A stretch of 64,000 nucleotides of DNA from Lachnospiraceae bacterium (GTDB lineage Bacteria > Bacillota > Clostridia > Lachnospirales > Lachnospiraceae), in NCBI GenBank assembly GCA_029063085.1, contig JAIDOW010000054.1, forward strand, positions 1 through 64,000. Reading direction: 5' to 3'. A model generated the notes under the pieces. It ran no database searches. It was not told where the DNA came from and was given only the letters and a program-made list of their open reading frames with translations. The position numbers and the translations under genes were made by a program. This document shows positions 37,640-46,687 of this stretch, in pieces (within the stretch, counting starts at the first letter, position 1; each line of letters begins with the position of its first letter).

Positions 37640-37870
37640 TTAAGAAAAAACGTATAGCAGGATGAATATAACAGCTAATATCAGCAGCAAAATAAAATGC
37701 TGTCCGAGTACAATGCTGGCAATCCAGGCAAGGATTAGTAATATGATCAAAACCAGCATGATAAAACGGAATATAATAAGCATTTTATTTTGCTTGGTTG
37801 ATAAAGCTATAAAATATATGATGATCATAATGGCAGCAAGTGCGATGATTGTTATAAGTAAAATATTCAT
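37640..37870 (-). CDS. Small membrane protein
   Basis: A 76-residue, almost entirely hydrophobic protein with two or three helices (ITIIALAAIMIIIYFIA, FIMLVLIILLILAWIA, LLLILAVIFILLYVF) and a short basic loop (STKQNK). GAGGTG lies 7 bases before ATG 37870. No family is recognised. It lies tail-to-tail with enolase; a LexA-box-like site is about 155 bases upstream. Confidence 0.7.
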   Translation of the reverse strand: MNILLITIIALAAIMIIIYFIALSTKQNKMLIIFRFIMLVLIILLILAWIASIVLGQHFILLLILAVIFILLYVFS

Positions 37871-38023
37871 GTGGTCACCTCTTGATTTTGAACGGATTTG
37901 GAATTGTATATATACATCATGTAAATTGTAATATGGCGGCTGTGAAGATTCAAACTTTGTTAGAATATATGTAATTATTTCTATATTTGGTTAATCTTAC
38001 TAAATTATCTTATAGTATATCAC

Positions 38024-38037
38024 AAAACGTTTGTTCG
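38024..38037. promoter_or_regulatory. LexA-box-like sequence
   Basis: On the minus strand this reads CGAACAAACGTTTT, one base off the Gram-positive SOS box in the core (GAAC-N4-GTTC). It overlaps a possible minus-strand promoter (TATACT further on) for the small membrane protein. The rest of 37871-38172 is AT-rich with no gene. Confidence 0.3.
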
Positions 38038-38172
38038 CACTAGTCCTTAGTTTTTATATATGCATATAAAATTCTTATAGAAGTCGACAGAATTTAACAA
38101 ATTTGTTTTAAAACATATTATTTTATATGGGAACTGCAATTACTTAGGGCATCAGGAAAGAGGAGATGGAAA

Positions 38173-38784
38173 ATGCCGGTACAAGAAATTATAAAACTGG
38201 GGGATATCACAGATGAGGAAAAGAGACTGTCGTTACTGCTAGCCATTCATTGTGCCCCGGTTTTATCTGGAATTAAGGCTGCTAATATGGTTACAGTGAC
38301 GCAAAATGAATACATTGGTATAAAATATATCCTTCAGGGAACAGATATTTCCTGCCGCTTTCTAAAAACAGGAAAGGACAGGGGAATCTTATATCTTTAT
38401 CGGGAAAAGGAACTTGTAAGCTATCTGCATTTAAAAGAAATAGAGATATTTTTAGAGGAATATGGTTATCTTTCAAATGATCTTGATGTAATGCTTGGAC
38501 ATCTGGAAAAGAGAATGGATTCTTATTGCAAAGGAGAAATATTATTTCCGCATGAAATAGGAGTTTTTTTGGAATATCCGCTGACCGATGTTACAGGTTT
38601 TTTAGAAAATAAGGGGAAAGATTTTATCTATTCGGGTTATTGGAAGGTTTATCATGATGCTCCAAAGGCTGTCAGAAAATTTACGCAGTATGATACTGTA
38701 AGATATCGGATGGTCAGGGCAGTTGCTTCCGGTTGGAATATACAGGAGATTATGGAAATCTCTGCTTCCTGGCGAAACTTGTAA
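38173..38784 (+). CDS. DUF3793 family protein
   Basis: A 203-residue protein with the DUF3793 pattern: LLLAIHCAPVLSGIKAAN near the start, then LFPHEIGVFLEYPLTDVTGF and FIYSGYWKVYHDAPKA. The family is restricted to anaerobic Clostridia and often sits near iron or redox genes; function unknown. GGAG precedes ATG 38173. Confidence 0.8.
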   Translation: MPVQEIIKLGDITDEEKRLSLLLAIHCAPVLSGIKAANMVTVTQNEYIGIKYILQGTDISCRFLKTGKDRGILYLYREKELVSYLHLKEIEIFLEEYGYLSNDLDVMLGHLEKRMDSYCKGEILFPHEIGVFLEYPLTDVTGFLENKGKDFIYSGYWKVYHDAPKAVRKFTQYDTVRYRMVRAVASGWNIQEIMEISASWRNL

Positions 38785-38839
38785 AGTCCAGATAGAAATG
38801 ATATACTTTGATCTGATAATGATAAAAGGAGCATGGACT

Positions 38840-39430
38840 ATGGACGAAATTTATACCAGAAGAAGTATTAGAAAATATAAACAAGAGCCGGTTTCGGAGA
38901 ATATTTTAGAACAGATCCTGGATGCGGGAAGAGTGGCGCCTTCCGGGAAAAATAAGCAGCCATGGAGATTTCTTGTATATGGGGGAGAGAGAAAAGCACA
39001 ATTGCTGGCGGTCATGCAAAAAGGACTGGAACGCGAACAAAAAAAAGAGGCAAGGCTTCCGGCATCAGGATATGGTCTTCCGGACGCTTTTCATACACTT
39101 CAGATTATGAAAAAGGCACCGGTCATTATTATGGTGGTGAATCCTTACGGAAAAAACCCTTTTAGCAATATTACAGCGGATGAGCGGTTTACGGAAATTA
39201 TTGATGCTCTGTCTGTTGGAGCATCCATTCAAAATATGCTTTTAAAAGCACAGGCATTAGGTCTTGGAACATTATGGGTAGGCAATACGTGTTTTGCATA
39301 TGCAGAGCTTATGGAGTATATGGAGATAGAAGGACAGCTGATGGGAGCGGTTGTTCTTGGTTACGCAGATGAGGAACCGGTTGCAAGACCCAGAAAAGAA
39401 CTTGCAGAGTTAGTGACATATTATTTGTGA
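38840..39430 (+). CDS. Nitroreductase family protein
   Basis: A 196-residue FMN protein of the nitroreductase fold (YTRRSIRKYKQEPVS at the N terminus, APSGKNKQPWRFLV, then LGTLWVG and GYADEEP at the C terminus). It should reduce quinones, flavins or nitro groups. AAAGGAG precedes ATG 38840; the longer frame overlapping the DUF3793 gene is rejected. Confidence 0.88.
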   Translation: MDEIYTRRSIRKYKQEPVSENILEQILDAGRVAPSGKNKQPWRFLVYGGERKAQLLAVMQKGLEREQKKEARLPASGYGLPDAFHTLQIMKKAPVIIMVVNPYGKNPFSNITADERFTEIIDALSVGASIQNMLLKAQALGLGTLWVGNTCFAYAELMEYMEIEGQLMGAVVLGYADEEPVARPRKELAELVTYYL

Positions 39431-39506
39431 TGATATTTTTAAGAAAATAGGGAGGTTCATTTTGCAAATGGGTGCACAAGGGAGAATGGGATGAAGGAGT
39501 CAGGAT

Positions 39507-40040
39507 ATGGAGTATAGCAGATTAAAAGATAATATGATAGAAGTAATAGAGGAGCAGCAGTTAAAACTAGGATATCTAAAGGAGACGGTAAGGTTATATT
39601 ATCCATTGTCCTCTTTGAACCGCTTTCTTGGTGTAAAAGAAGGGGTAGAGGAAATGCAGCAGCTTTTACAGGATTTTGTGATGGATGTAAAAGATTGCTT
39701 TGGGAAAGTTGTAGTTACAAATGAGGGGGAACGGTTTTGTATAGCCATACCGCCAAAAGGAGCGGAATATATTCATGATCATATGGATGCTGATGGCTTC
39801 CTTTGTGATTTGATCGCAACGGTAGCGAGACATGGAAGTACTTTGGAAGATGTGTTGGCACAGTTTTACAAACATTCAGGACATGTTCGGGTAGAAGAAA
39901 TAAGAAATGGAGAATTTGATTATCTGGTATATTTTGAAAACGGAGAGCCAGATAGTTATCGTTATTGTATTACAGTAGAGGCAGATCATATTATTTATCA
40001 CCGGTATACAAAAGAAGATTATGCTGAGTTCGAATTTTAA
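39507..40040 (+). CDS. DUF3877 family protein
   Basis: A 177-residue protein that looks like DUF3877 (IGYLKETVRLYYPLSSLNRFLG-type start, EGERFCIAIPPKGAEYIH, DVLAQFYKHSGHVRVEE). No catalytic motif is evident and there is no membrane segment. AAGGAG precedes ATG 39507. It lies between the nitroreductase and the radical-SAM pair. Confidence 0.65.
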   Translation: MEYSRLKDNMIEVIEEQQLKLGYLKETVRLYYPLSSLNRFLGVKEGVEEMQQLLQDFVMDVKDCFGKVVVTNEGERFCIAIPPKGAEYIHDHMDADGFLCDLIATVARHGSTLEDVLAQFYKHSGHVRVEEIRNGEFDYLVYFENGEPDSYRYCITVEADHIIYHRYTKEDYAEFEF

Positions 40041-40169
40041 CTGTTTCCTTCCAGAGATTGGGCAATGGTAATCATTTATGTCTCAAAATTCACTTAAAGA
40101 CTTGCATTCTGAAAAATATTTGATATAATAGAATATATGTTCGGAACTAATGTTTGGAGGCGGGCTGTT

Positions 40170-41690
40170 ATGGTGATTACGGAAGATTTATCAATAGAGG
40201 AAAAGCTTACAATTTTAACGGATGCAGCAAAGTATGATGTTGCCTGTACCTCCAGTGGCGTTGACCGTAAGGGAAAGGCGGGCGGAATGGGGAATACTGC
40301 AGCCTGCGGAATCTGTCACAGTTTTGCAGCTGATGGAAGATGTATTTCCCTGTTAAAGATTTTGTATACGAATGAATGTATTTATGATTGTAAGTACTGT
40401 ATTAACCGGATATCCAATGATACACAAAGAACTTCTTTTACACCGGATGAGATATGTGAACTGACAATGCAGTTTTATCGCCGCAATTATATTGAGGGAT
40501 TATTTTTAAGTTCCGGTATTCGGAAGAATCCTACAAGCACAATGGAGGAGATTTATATTGCCCTGTACCGGCTTAGGGAGATTCATCATTTTAATGGTTA
40601 TATACATGTTAAAGCCATACCTGGGGCGGATTCTGGTATTATTGAGAGGATAGGTTATCTGGCAGACCGCATGAGCACTAACTTAGAACTTCCTACAGCG
40701 GCAGGATTACAGGAAATGGCACCTAATAAGACAAGGAAAATCATTTTAGCACCTATGAAGCAGATACAGCGTGGGATTGGGGAACGGAATAGAAGCGGTA
40801 TACATAGGATAGGTGCAGGAAGGAAGAATGATAGAGCGATTGGCAAAGAACCATTGACAGGTAACACAGGAACAGATAAGAAAGTGAGACAGGATGGATG
40901 GGGATTGGAACCTTTGCCTTCTGCCAGAGAGAAGGAAAGGAAGGATATGCTACTGTATCATGGCAGTCAGGATCTGCTGATGGAGCAGGAGGATAACAGG
41001 CAGATTATCCTGCCCTCTTCTGATCATAAGAATTTTGTTCCCGCAGGGCAGAGTACGCAGATGATTGTAGGAGCGACACAAGAAAATGATTATCAGATTC
41101 TTACGGTGGCACAGGCGTTATATCATAAGTATGACATGAAAAGAGTGTTTTATTCTGCTTATGTGGCATTGAATGAAGACAGTAAGCTGCCGGCGTTGGG
41201 AACAAAGCCGCCATTGCTTAGGGAACACCGGTTATATCAGGCAGATTGGCTTTTGCGGTTCTATGGATTTACGGCGGAAGAACTGCTTACGGAGGATCGC
41301 CCCAATTTCAACGTTTATTTGGATCCTAAGTGTGAATGGGCCTTACGGCATCTTGAATATTTTCCGGTTGAGATTAACCAGGCGACTTATCAGATGCTGC
41401 TCAGGATTCCGGGGATTGGAGTGAAATCTGCAAGACGTATTATAATGGCAAGGAAAAGTGCCAGGCTGGATTTTGATAATCTGAAGAGAATCGGAGTGGT
41501 ACTGAAACGGGCACATTATTTTATTACATGCAATGGGAAGATGATGTATCAGACGAAGATTGATGAAGATTATATTACGAGAAGGATATTGGAACTGGAC
41601 CGGAGAAAAAATTGGGAATTGGATTATAATGTAACGTTCCGGCAATTGTCACTGTTTGATGATATGGATGTAAGCGGAATTTTGACATAA
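40170..41690 (+). CDS. TIGR03916-type radical SAM DNA repair/modification protein
   Basis: A 506-residue protein with the radical SAM motif C-x3-C-x2-C (CIYDCKYC, about residues 71-78), an extra Cys set before it (ACGICHSF) and a helix-hairpin-helix near the C terminus (LLRIPGIGVKSARRIIMAR). The helix-hairpin-helix suggests DNA binding. Between MAPNKTRKIILAPMKQI and NFVPAGQSTQMIVG lies an unusually long polar insert (about 85 residues) relative to what I recall of the family. ATG 40170 follows GGAGG by 9 bases. Confidence 0.85.
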   Translation: MVITEDLSIEEKLTILTDAAKYDVACTSSGVDRKGKAGGMGNTAACGICHSFAADGRCISLLKILYTNECIYDCKYCINRISNDTQRTSFTPDEICELTMQFYRRNYIEGLFLSSGIRKNPTSTMEEIYIALYRLREIHHFNGYIHVKAIPGADSGIIERIGYLADRMSTNLELPTAAGLQEMAPNKTRKIILAPMKQIQRGIGERNRSGIHRIGAGRKNDRAIGKEPLTGNTGTDKKVRQDGWGLEPLPSAREKERKDMLLYHGSQDLLMEQEDNRQIILPSSDHKNFVPAGQSTQMIVGATQENDYQILTVAQALYHKYDMKRVFYSAYVALNEDSKLPALGTKPPLLREHRLYQADWLLRFYGFTAEELLTEDRPNFNVYLDPKCEWALRHLEYFPVEINQATYQMLLRIPGIGVKSARRIIMARKSARLDFDNLKRIGVVLKRAHYFITCNGKMMYQTKIDEDYITRRILELDRRKNWELDYNVTFRQLSLFDDMDVSGILT

Positions 41691-41709
41691 GAATGGGGAA
41701 AGGAAGCGT

Positions 41710-42471
41710 ATGGAGAATCAGGTAATCTATTTATGTGAAGATACTCCGGACGGGATATTTTCAGCGATATATGATGCATGGGCAGCCGGTATTCCGGAAG
41801 AGAGAATGTCGATACAAGTGGAGAGGCTTCATGCAATGCAGTTGTTTACGGATTATGTATATGTGCAGACGGATTTGGACAAGGCGGTTAAAGTAGCACG
41901 TTCCATAAAAGGTAAGATCAGCAAAGAGGTCTATGATATGATATACTGTGCATCATTGTCTTTTGAGGAAGATAAAATTGACGCGATTTACCATTTTTTA
42001 AAATTAGGCTTTCGGTATGGCGGTCAAGTGATTCAGATGCATGGAGAGGACGCGGTGTGCAGAGTATTTGAATTAAAGAGAAATGTATGGAATGAAACCC
42101 ATTCTTTTCGGGAATTTGTCAGATTTCATGATTCAAAGGAAGGAATTTTAATTTCAAGAATCCGTCCCAAGAATCAGGTGCTGCCAATGCTGGCACATCA
42201 CTTTTCAGACAGGTTTCCGGAAGAGAATTTTGTTATATTGGATGAGGTTCATGAGATGGGAGTATTTCATGAGAGAGGGAAACAATGGTATCTTGCACCG
42301 TTAGAAAGTACTGTTCTTGACAGGATATGGTCACATAAAGCCTCTGAGGAGTATGAAAAGTTATGGAAAGTGTTTTTTCGGACAATTGCTATAAAGGAAC
42401 GGGAGAATTACAGATGCCAGCGTAATTTGTGTGCACTGCGATACAGGGACTATATGTTGGAATTTCATTAA
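41710..42471 (+). CDS. TIGR03915-type putative DNA repair protein
   Basis: A 253-residue partner of the radical SAM protein 19 bases upstream (DTPDGIFSAIYDAWAAG, then LGFRYGGQVIQMHGE, the C-terminal IKERENYRCQRNLCALRYRDYMLEF). Family members are always found next to TIGR03916 proteins, so the two are thought to act as a system on damaged or modified DNA. The exact reaction is unknown. Confidence 0.88.
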   Translation: MENQVIYLCEDTPDGIFSAIYDAWAAGIPEERMSIQVERLHAMQLFTDYVYVQTDLDKAVKVARSIKGKISKEVYDMIYCASLSFEEDKIDAIYHFLKLGFRYGGQVIQMHGEDAVCRVFELKRNVWNETHSFREFVRFHDSKEGILISRIRPKNQVLPMLAHHFSDRFPEENFVILDEVHEMGVFHERGKQWYLAPLESTVLDRIWSHKASEEYEKLWKVFFRTIAIKERENYRCQRNLCALRYRDYMLEFH

Positions 42472-42588
42472 CTTATGGAGAAGGCGGTATCTTACAGAAG
42501 ATTAATCAGTCAGACTGTCATTTTGTATAATAGAATTGTGCAAATATACAACAAAACACTTTGTTTTTACAAAAAAAGGAAAATTTAA

Positions 42589-42717
42589 ATGAGAAACAGT
42601 GGTGTAAACGAAGAGATATTGTACAGGATTGACAAAGGCAAATGTGCAATGTGTACAAATAATGAGAAAAATGGCAGAAGTGCGGAAAAAATTGTTGAAC
42701 TTTACCAAAAGATATAG
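42589..42717 (+). CDS. Possible 42-residue protein with CxxC
   Basis: An ORF from ATG 42589 with AAAAAGGA 8 bases upstream and a TATAAT at 42526. The protein begins MRNSGVNEEILYRIDKGK and contains a CAMC pair. It ends in the spacer of the next promoter. No homologue is recognised; the evidence is only the ribosome binding site and the position. Confidence 0.35.
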   Translation: MRNSGVNEEILYRIDKGKCAMCTNNEKNGRSAEKIVELYQKI

Positions 42718-42723
42718 TACAAT
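42695..42723 (+). promoter_or_regulatory. Promoter of the 42778 gene
   Basis: TTGAAC (42695-42700) and TACAAT (42718-42723) are 17 bases apart. It lies at the end of the 42-residue ORF. Confidence 0.65.
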
Positions 42724-42777
42724 GTGCATATGATGAATTAGGAAATGCTGACCGGAGTGAGAAAAGAGGGTGAGTAT

Positions 42778-43008
42778 ATGGGATTATTTGGAAAAAAGGA
42801 AGAGAAGAATTATATAGTGTTTGATCCATATACGGAAGAGGCAGTAGCTGCCTGTACCACAAAAGAGGTGAAACAGATTATTCAGGTTCAGCCTAAGGCA
42901 AAATTTGTGGAATGTACATCTTATGAGTTTTTTAAGTTTAAGGAACATAATGTACTTCCAGACAACATTTCCAGCAGACAGAAATTGGATGTGAAGGATG
43001 TTAAGTAA
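42778..43008 (+). CDS. Small soluble protein of unknown function
   Basis: A 76-residue protein (MGLFGKKEEKNYIVFDPYT at the start) with a compact alpha/beta pattern. GAGGGTG lies 7 bases before ATG 42778. It has its own promoter and a good terminator, so it is a single-gene unit. I do not recognise the family. Confidence 0.65.
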   Translation: MGLFGKKEEKNYIVFDPYTEEAVAACTTKEVKQIIQVQPKAKFVECTSYEFFKFKEHNVLPDNISSRQKLDVKDVK

Positions 43009-43049
43009 ATTTGGAAAATGTGTGTTACATAGATACTCTTCTTAAATAG

Positions 43050-43088
43050 GGCAGGCGTGTCGCAATGCGGCATAGCCTGTCTTTTTTC
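43050..43088 (+). terminator. Rho-independent terminator
   Basis: GCAGGC GTGTCGC (43051-43063) pairs with GCGGCAT and GCCTGT (43067-43080), with one bulged A, followed by CTTTTTTC. Confidence 0.85.
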
Positions 43089-43114
43089 TTTTTCTGGAAA
43101 AGGCATATATGGTA

Positions 43115-43440
43115 TGATATAATGAACGAAAAAGCGTGAACGCAGACTTCGAAAGAATATATCTGGGGCTTGCATCCGGATGTATTCTTAGAAGTCTATG
43201 TGAGTGTAACGAACACCGATGCCTGAAACCTTGATGTATACGGGGGACTTAGTACATAACTTATTAAACCACTAGCCCTTTCACTTGCTGATTTTTCTGA
43301 GAGCACTATTTGCCAAGCCTCAGCGTAGCCACCCGCTGCGTCTGCATTTGTGAAGCAGCATTTTCGGAAAAATTTTCTACGCAAAAGAATCAGTTATTTA
43401 ATGAACGATATAATAGTTTGAGGGTGTGCAAAGCAGAAAC
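43115..43440 (+). ncRNA. Candidate structured leader or small RNA upstream of the TetM-like gene
   Basis: A -10-like TATAAT lies near 43117. Downstream, 43144-43197 folds into a strong hairpin: AGACTTC/GAAGTCT, then about 14 more pairs (AAGAATATATCTGG with CCGGATGTATTCTT), with no T-run. A second structured block spans about 43288-43393 (CTGATT/AATCAG outer pair, GCGTAG/CTACGC at 43323 and 43377). A second TATAAT lies near 43409. No gene fits the region. It may be the attenuator leader of the following gene or a separate RNA. Confidence 0.45.
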
Positions 43441-43487
43441 CGAAGGTTTGAGGTGAGAGGAATATCTATATTGAAGGAAAATGGAAG

Positions 43488-46118
43488 ATGAAACGATTGA
43501 CTGTTGGAATACTGGCCCATGTGGACGCAGGGAAAACTACATTATCGGAAAGTATGCTGTATGAAAGCGGGACTATTGAAAAACCGGGGCGCGTAGACAA
43601 TCAGAATGCTTTTTTGGACACAGAAGAATTAGAACGCGCAAGGGGAATTACAATTTTTTCTAAACAGGCAGTTATGGAGTGTGGGGATACGGTAATTACA
43701 TTGTTGGATACACCGGGGCATGTAGATTTTTCGGCAGAAATGGAGCGTACTTTATGGGTTATGGATTATGCAGTTCTTGTAATCAGCGGGGCAGACGGTG
43801 TTCAGGGGCATACTGTGACGCTATGGAGGCTGCTGGAAAGATATCATATTCCGGTTTTTTTGTTTATTAATAAAATGGATCAGCCGGCGGCAGATAAAGA
43901 TAAATTGATACAGGATATACAAAAGCATTTCGGAGAGGGATGCATTGATTTTAGCAGCGAGGATTCCGAAGCGTTTCAGGAACAGATTGCTGTCTGTGAT
44001 GAAGCATTGCTGGAAAACTATCTTGAAAAAATGACTATTTCCAAAGAGGATATTTCACGTCTTCTTCATCAAAGGAAGATATATCCGTGTTATTTTGGTT
44101 CGGCATTAAAACTGGAGGGAACTGACATATTTATGCAGGGACTTTTACGATATATGGTGGAACCGGAATATAAAAAAGAATTTGGGGCAAGGGTTTTCAA
44201 GATTGCCAGAGACCGACAGGGCAGCCGTTTAACATATATGAAAATAACCGGAGGAAGCCTGAAAGTAAAAGACAGTATTTGCGGATATGGACGAAAAGGC
44301 TTACATCATATAGGTGGAGAAGAGGCAGCGGCAAAGTCATCTGCATATGACTGGGAAGAAAAAGTGAATCAGATTCGTATTTATTCAGGTGAGAAGTATA
44401 AATCGGCAGAAGAAGCACTGCCAGGTATGGTATGTGCGGTAACAGGGCTGTCCCGGACCTATCCGGGAGAGGGACTTGGAGTGGAACCGCAGGCGGATAT
44501 CCCGATGTTAGAACCGGTTCTCACATATGCAGTAGAACTGCCGGAAGATATGGATGCAGCTAAGATGCTGCCGCTCTTGCGGGAATTGGAAGAAGAGGAA
44601 CCGGAGCTTCAGGTTTTATGGCAGGAAGAAACAGGAACGATACAGATAAAATTGATGGGGGAAGTACAGATTGAGGTCTTGAAAAAACGGATTTACGACC
44701 GTTTTGGAGTTGTGGTGGGTTTTGGTGCCGGCAGTATTGTTTACAAAGAAACGATTGCAGATACTGTGGAAGGTGTGGGACATTTTGAGCCGTTAAGACA
44801 TTATGCGGAAGTGCATCTTTTGCTGGAACCGGGAGAAGAAGGAAGCGGAATGCAGTTTTTGACGGATTGCAGTGAGGACATGCTGGATAGAAACTGGCAG
44901 AGGCTGATTCTGACACATTTGGAAGAAAAGGAACATATCGGAGTGCTTACCGGTTCCGTGCTTACGGATATGAGGATTACCGTGGTAGGAGGCAGAGCAC
45001 ATACAAAACATACAGAAGGCGGGGATTTCAGGCAGGCAACCTACCGGGCAGTGCGTCAGGGACTAATGCAGGCGGGGAGTATTTTGCTGGAACCTTATTA
45101 TGAATTTTGTCTGGAAGTGCCAGTAGAAATGATTGGCAGGGCAATGACTGATATTGAGAATATGCGTGGAAGTTTTGAAGCACCGGTTTTGGAAGGGGAA
45201 ACGGCAGTATTAAGAGGCAGTGCTCCGGTGGCCGCCATGCGGGATTATCAGATTACCATGAATTCCTATACTAAGGGCAGAGGGAATCTTTTGTGTTCGT
45301 TAAAAGGCTATGGTCCCTGCAGGAATTACAAGGAAGTGATAGAAAATATACAATATCATGCGGAACAGGATACGGAAAATCCGTCTTCTTCTGTATTTTG
45401 TGCTCATGGAGCGGGATTTATTGTGCCGTGGAATCAGGTAAAAGATTATATGCATGTGGAAAGCGGTTTTGGTAAGAACAGTGAATTATCGGCACTAGAA
45501 GAGCAGAAAGCAGATACATTGCAAGGATCTTTCGATTATTCTATTGATGAAGAGCAGATACAGGCAATCTTAAACCGTACGTTTCATGCCAACGAAAAAG
45601 CGTCCAAGCATATTTATAAAAAACGGGAAAAGATGCAGGCACCTGTATACAAAGGACAGGCGCCCCCCCAGTATAAGGAAAAATATCTGATTATTGATGG
45701 ATATAATATTGTCCATGCGTGGTCTGATCTGAAATCCCTTATTGAAGATAACCTGGAAGGTGCCAGAATGAAACTTTTGGATATTCTTTGTAATTATCAG
45801 GCATATGTAAAATGCGAACTGATCGTAGTGTTCGATGCTTATAAAGTAAAAGGGAATCTGGGAGAAATGTTTGATTATCACAATATTCATGTTGTCTATA
45901 CTAAGGAAGCGGAAACGGCAGATGCATATATAGAGAAACTCACCCATAAAATATCAAAAGATTATCATGTGACGGTTGCCACTTCGGATGGGCTGATTCA
46001 GCTGATCACCCGAGGGCAGAATTGTGTGGTGATGTCGGCGAGAGAATTAGAGGAGGAAGTGGAACGGGTTAATAATGAGCTCAGGGAATATATGGAACAT
46101 CAGGCCTTTAGGGACTGA
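43488..46118 (+). CDS. TetM-like translational GTPase fused to an NYN (YacP/Rae1-type) nuclease domain
   Basis: An 876-residue protein. Residues 1-640 follow EF-G/TetM-type ribosomal protection proteins: GILAHVDAGKTTLSE (G1), ERARGITIFS (G2), DTPGHVDF (G3), NKMDQ (G4), domain II-V regions ending around MRDYQITMNSYTKGRGN. A linker (about 650-730) leads to an NYN domain from residue 735 (LIIDGYNIVHAW, VVFDAYKV, ETADAYIEKL, ATSDGLIQL) with all four acidic metal ligands and no sign of decay. B. subtilis Rae1 (YacP) with this domain cuts mRNA in the ribosomal A site. The fusion therefore suggests a ribosome-bound factor that can cleave mRNA. Its stop overlaps the maf gene (opposite strand). Confidence 0.88.
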   Translation: MKRLTVGILAHVDAGKTTLSESMLYESGTIEKPGRVDNQNAFLDTEELERARGITIFSKQAVMECGDTVITLLDTPGHVDFSAEMERTLWVMDYAVLVISGADGVQGHTVTLWRLLERYHIPVFLFINKMDQPAADKDKLIQDIQKHFGEGCIDFSSEDSEAFQEQIAVCDEALLENYLEKMTISKEDISRLLHQRKIYPCYFGSALKLEGTDIFMQGLLRYMVEPEYKKEFGARVFKIARDRQGSRLTYMKITGGSLKVKDSICGYGRKGLHHIGGEEAAAKSSAYDWEEKVNQIRIYSGEKYKSAEEALPGMVCAVTGLSRTYPGEGLGVEPQADIPMLEPVLTYAVELPEDMDAAKMLPLLRELEEEEPELQVLWQEETGTIQIKLMGEVQIEVLKKRIYDRFGVVVGFGAGSIVYKETIADTVEGVGHFEPLRHYAEVHLLLEPGEEGSGMQFLTDCSEDMLDRNWQRLILTHLEEKEHIGVLTGSVLTDMRITVVGGRAHTKHTEGGDFRQATYRAVRQGLMQAGSILLEPYYEFCLEVPVEMIGRAMTDIENMRGSFEAPVLEGETAVLRGSAPVAAMRDYQITMNSYTKGRGNLLCSLKGYGPCRNYKEVIENIQYHAEQDTENPSSSVFCAHGAGFIVPWNQVKDYMHVESGFGKNSELSALEEQKADTLQGSFDYSIDEEQIQAILNRTFHANEKASKHIYKKREKMQAPVYKGQAPPQYKEKYLIIDGYNIVHAWSDLKSLIEDNLEGARMKLLDILCNYQAYVKCELIVVFDAYKVKGNLGEMFDYHNIHVVYTKEAETADAYIEKLTHKISKDYHVTVATSDGLIQLITRGQNCVVMSARELEEEVERVNNELREYMEHQAFRD

Positions 46119-46687
46119 TAAAGTTTTGCAATTGGAAGCCCCACTACATTATTGTAATCGCCTCTGATTTCTTTAACATGCACGGCAAATGTCCCCTGGA
46201 TACCGTAAGCACCGGCTTTATCTAAAGGATCGCCTGTGGCGATATATTTTTTTAGTTCATGGTCACTGATCGGATAAAAGGTAACATCGGTCCGTTCGTG
46301 CAACAACTGTGTCTGTTTTTCCCCATTTATCTTCCGGATAATGGCAATTCCGGTAAAGACCTGATGGGTGCGGTCGGACAGAAGCTTTAACATGTCAAAA
46401 GCTTCCTGATCATCAGCAGGTTTTCCAAGGATTTCCTTGTCATAATAGACAACGGTATCTGCACCGATGACCATATAATCTTTATCCTGATATTCTTTTT
46501 TTAAATGCAGATATACGTCATTGGCTTTCTGATATGCCAGATCTTCTGCAATTTTATCCGGCGGGGCCTCAGCTATGACTTCTTTTATATTAGAAGGTTT
46601 TACGGTAAAGGTAAACCCTGCTTGTTTTAATAATTCCACTCTGCGGGGGGAGGCAGAGGCAAGAATGATAGGAATATCTGTTTTCAT
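46100..46687 (-). CDS. maf: Maf-type nucleotide pyrophosphatase
   Basis: A 195-residue Maf protein (ILASASPRRVELLKQAG, VIGADTVVYYDKEILGKP, GDPLDKAGAYGIQG). These enzymes hydrolyse non-canonical or pyrimidine nucleoside triphosphates. The ATG overlaps the stop of the preceding membrane-protein gene (TAATG), so translation is coupled. Its 3' end overlaps the TetM-like gene by 19 bases. Confidence 0.93.
   Translation of the reverse strand: MKTDIPIILASASPRRVELLKQAGFTFTVKPSNIKEVIAEAPPDKIAEDLAYQKANDVYLHLKKEYQDKDYMVIGADTVVYYDKEILGKPADDQEAFDMLKLLSDRTHQVFTGIAIIRKINGEKQTQLLHERTDVTFYPISDHELKKYIATGDPLDKAGAYGIQGTFAVHVKEIRGDYNNVVGLPIAKLYQSLKA

Noticed and set aside
43196..43384. 62-codon minus-strand frame in the structured leader
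   Set aside because: No ribosome binding site and it lies in the region of strong secondary structure.
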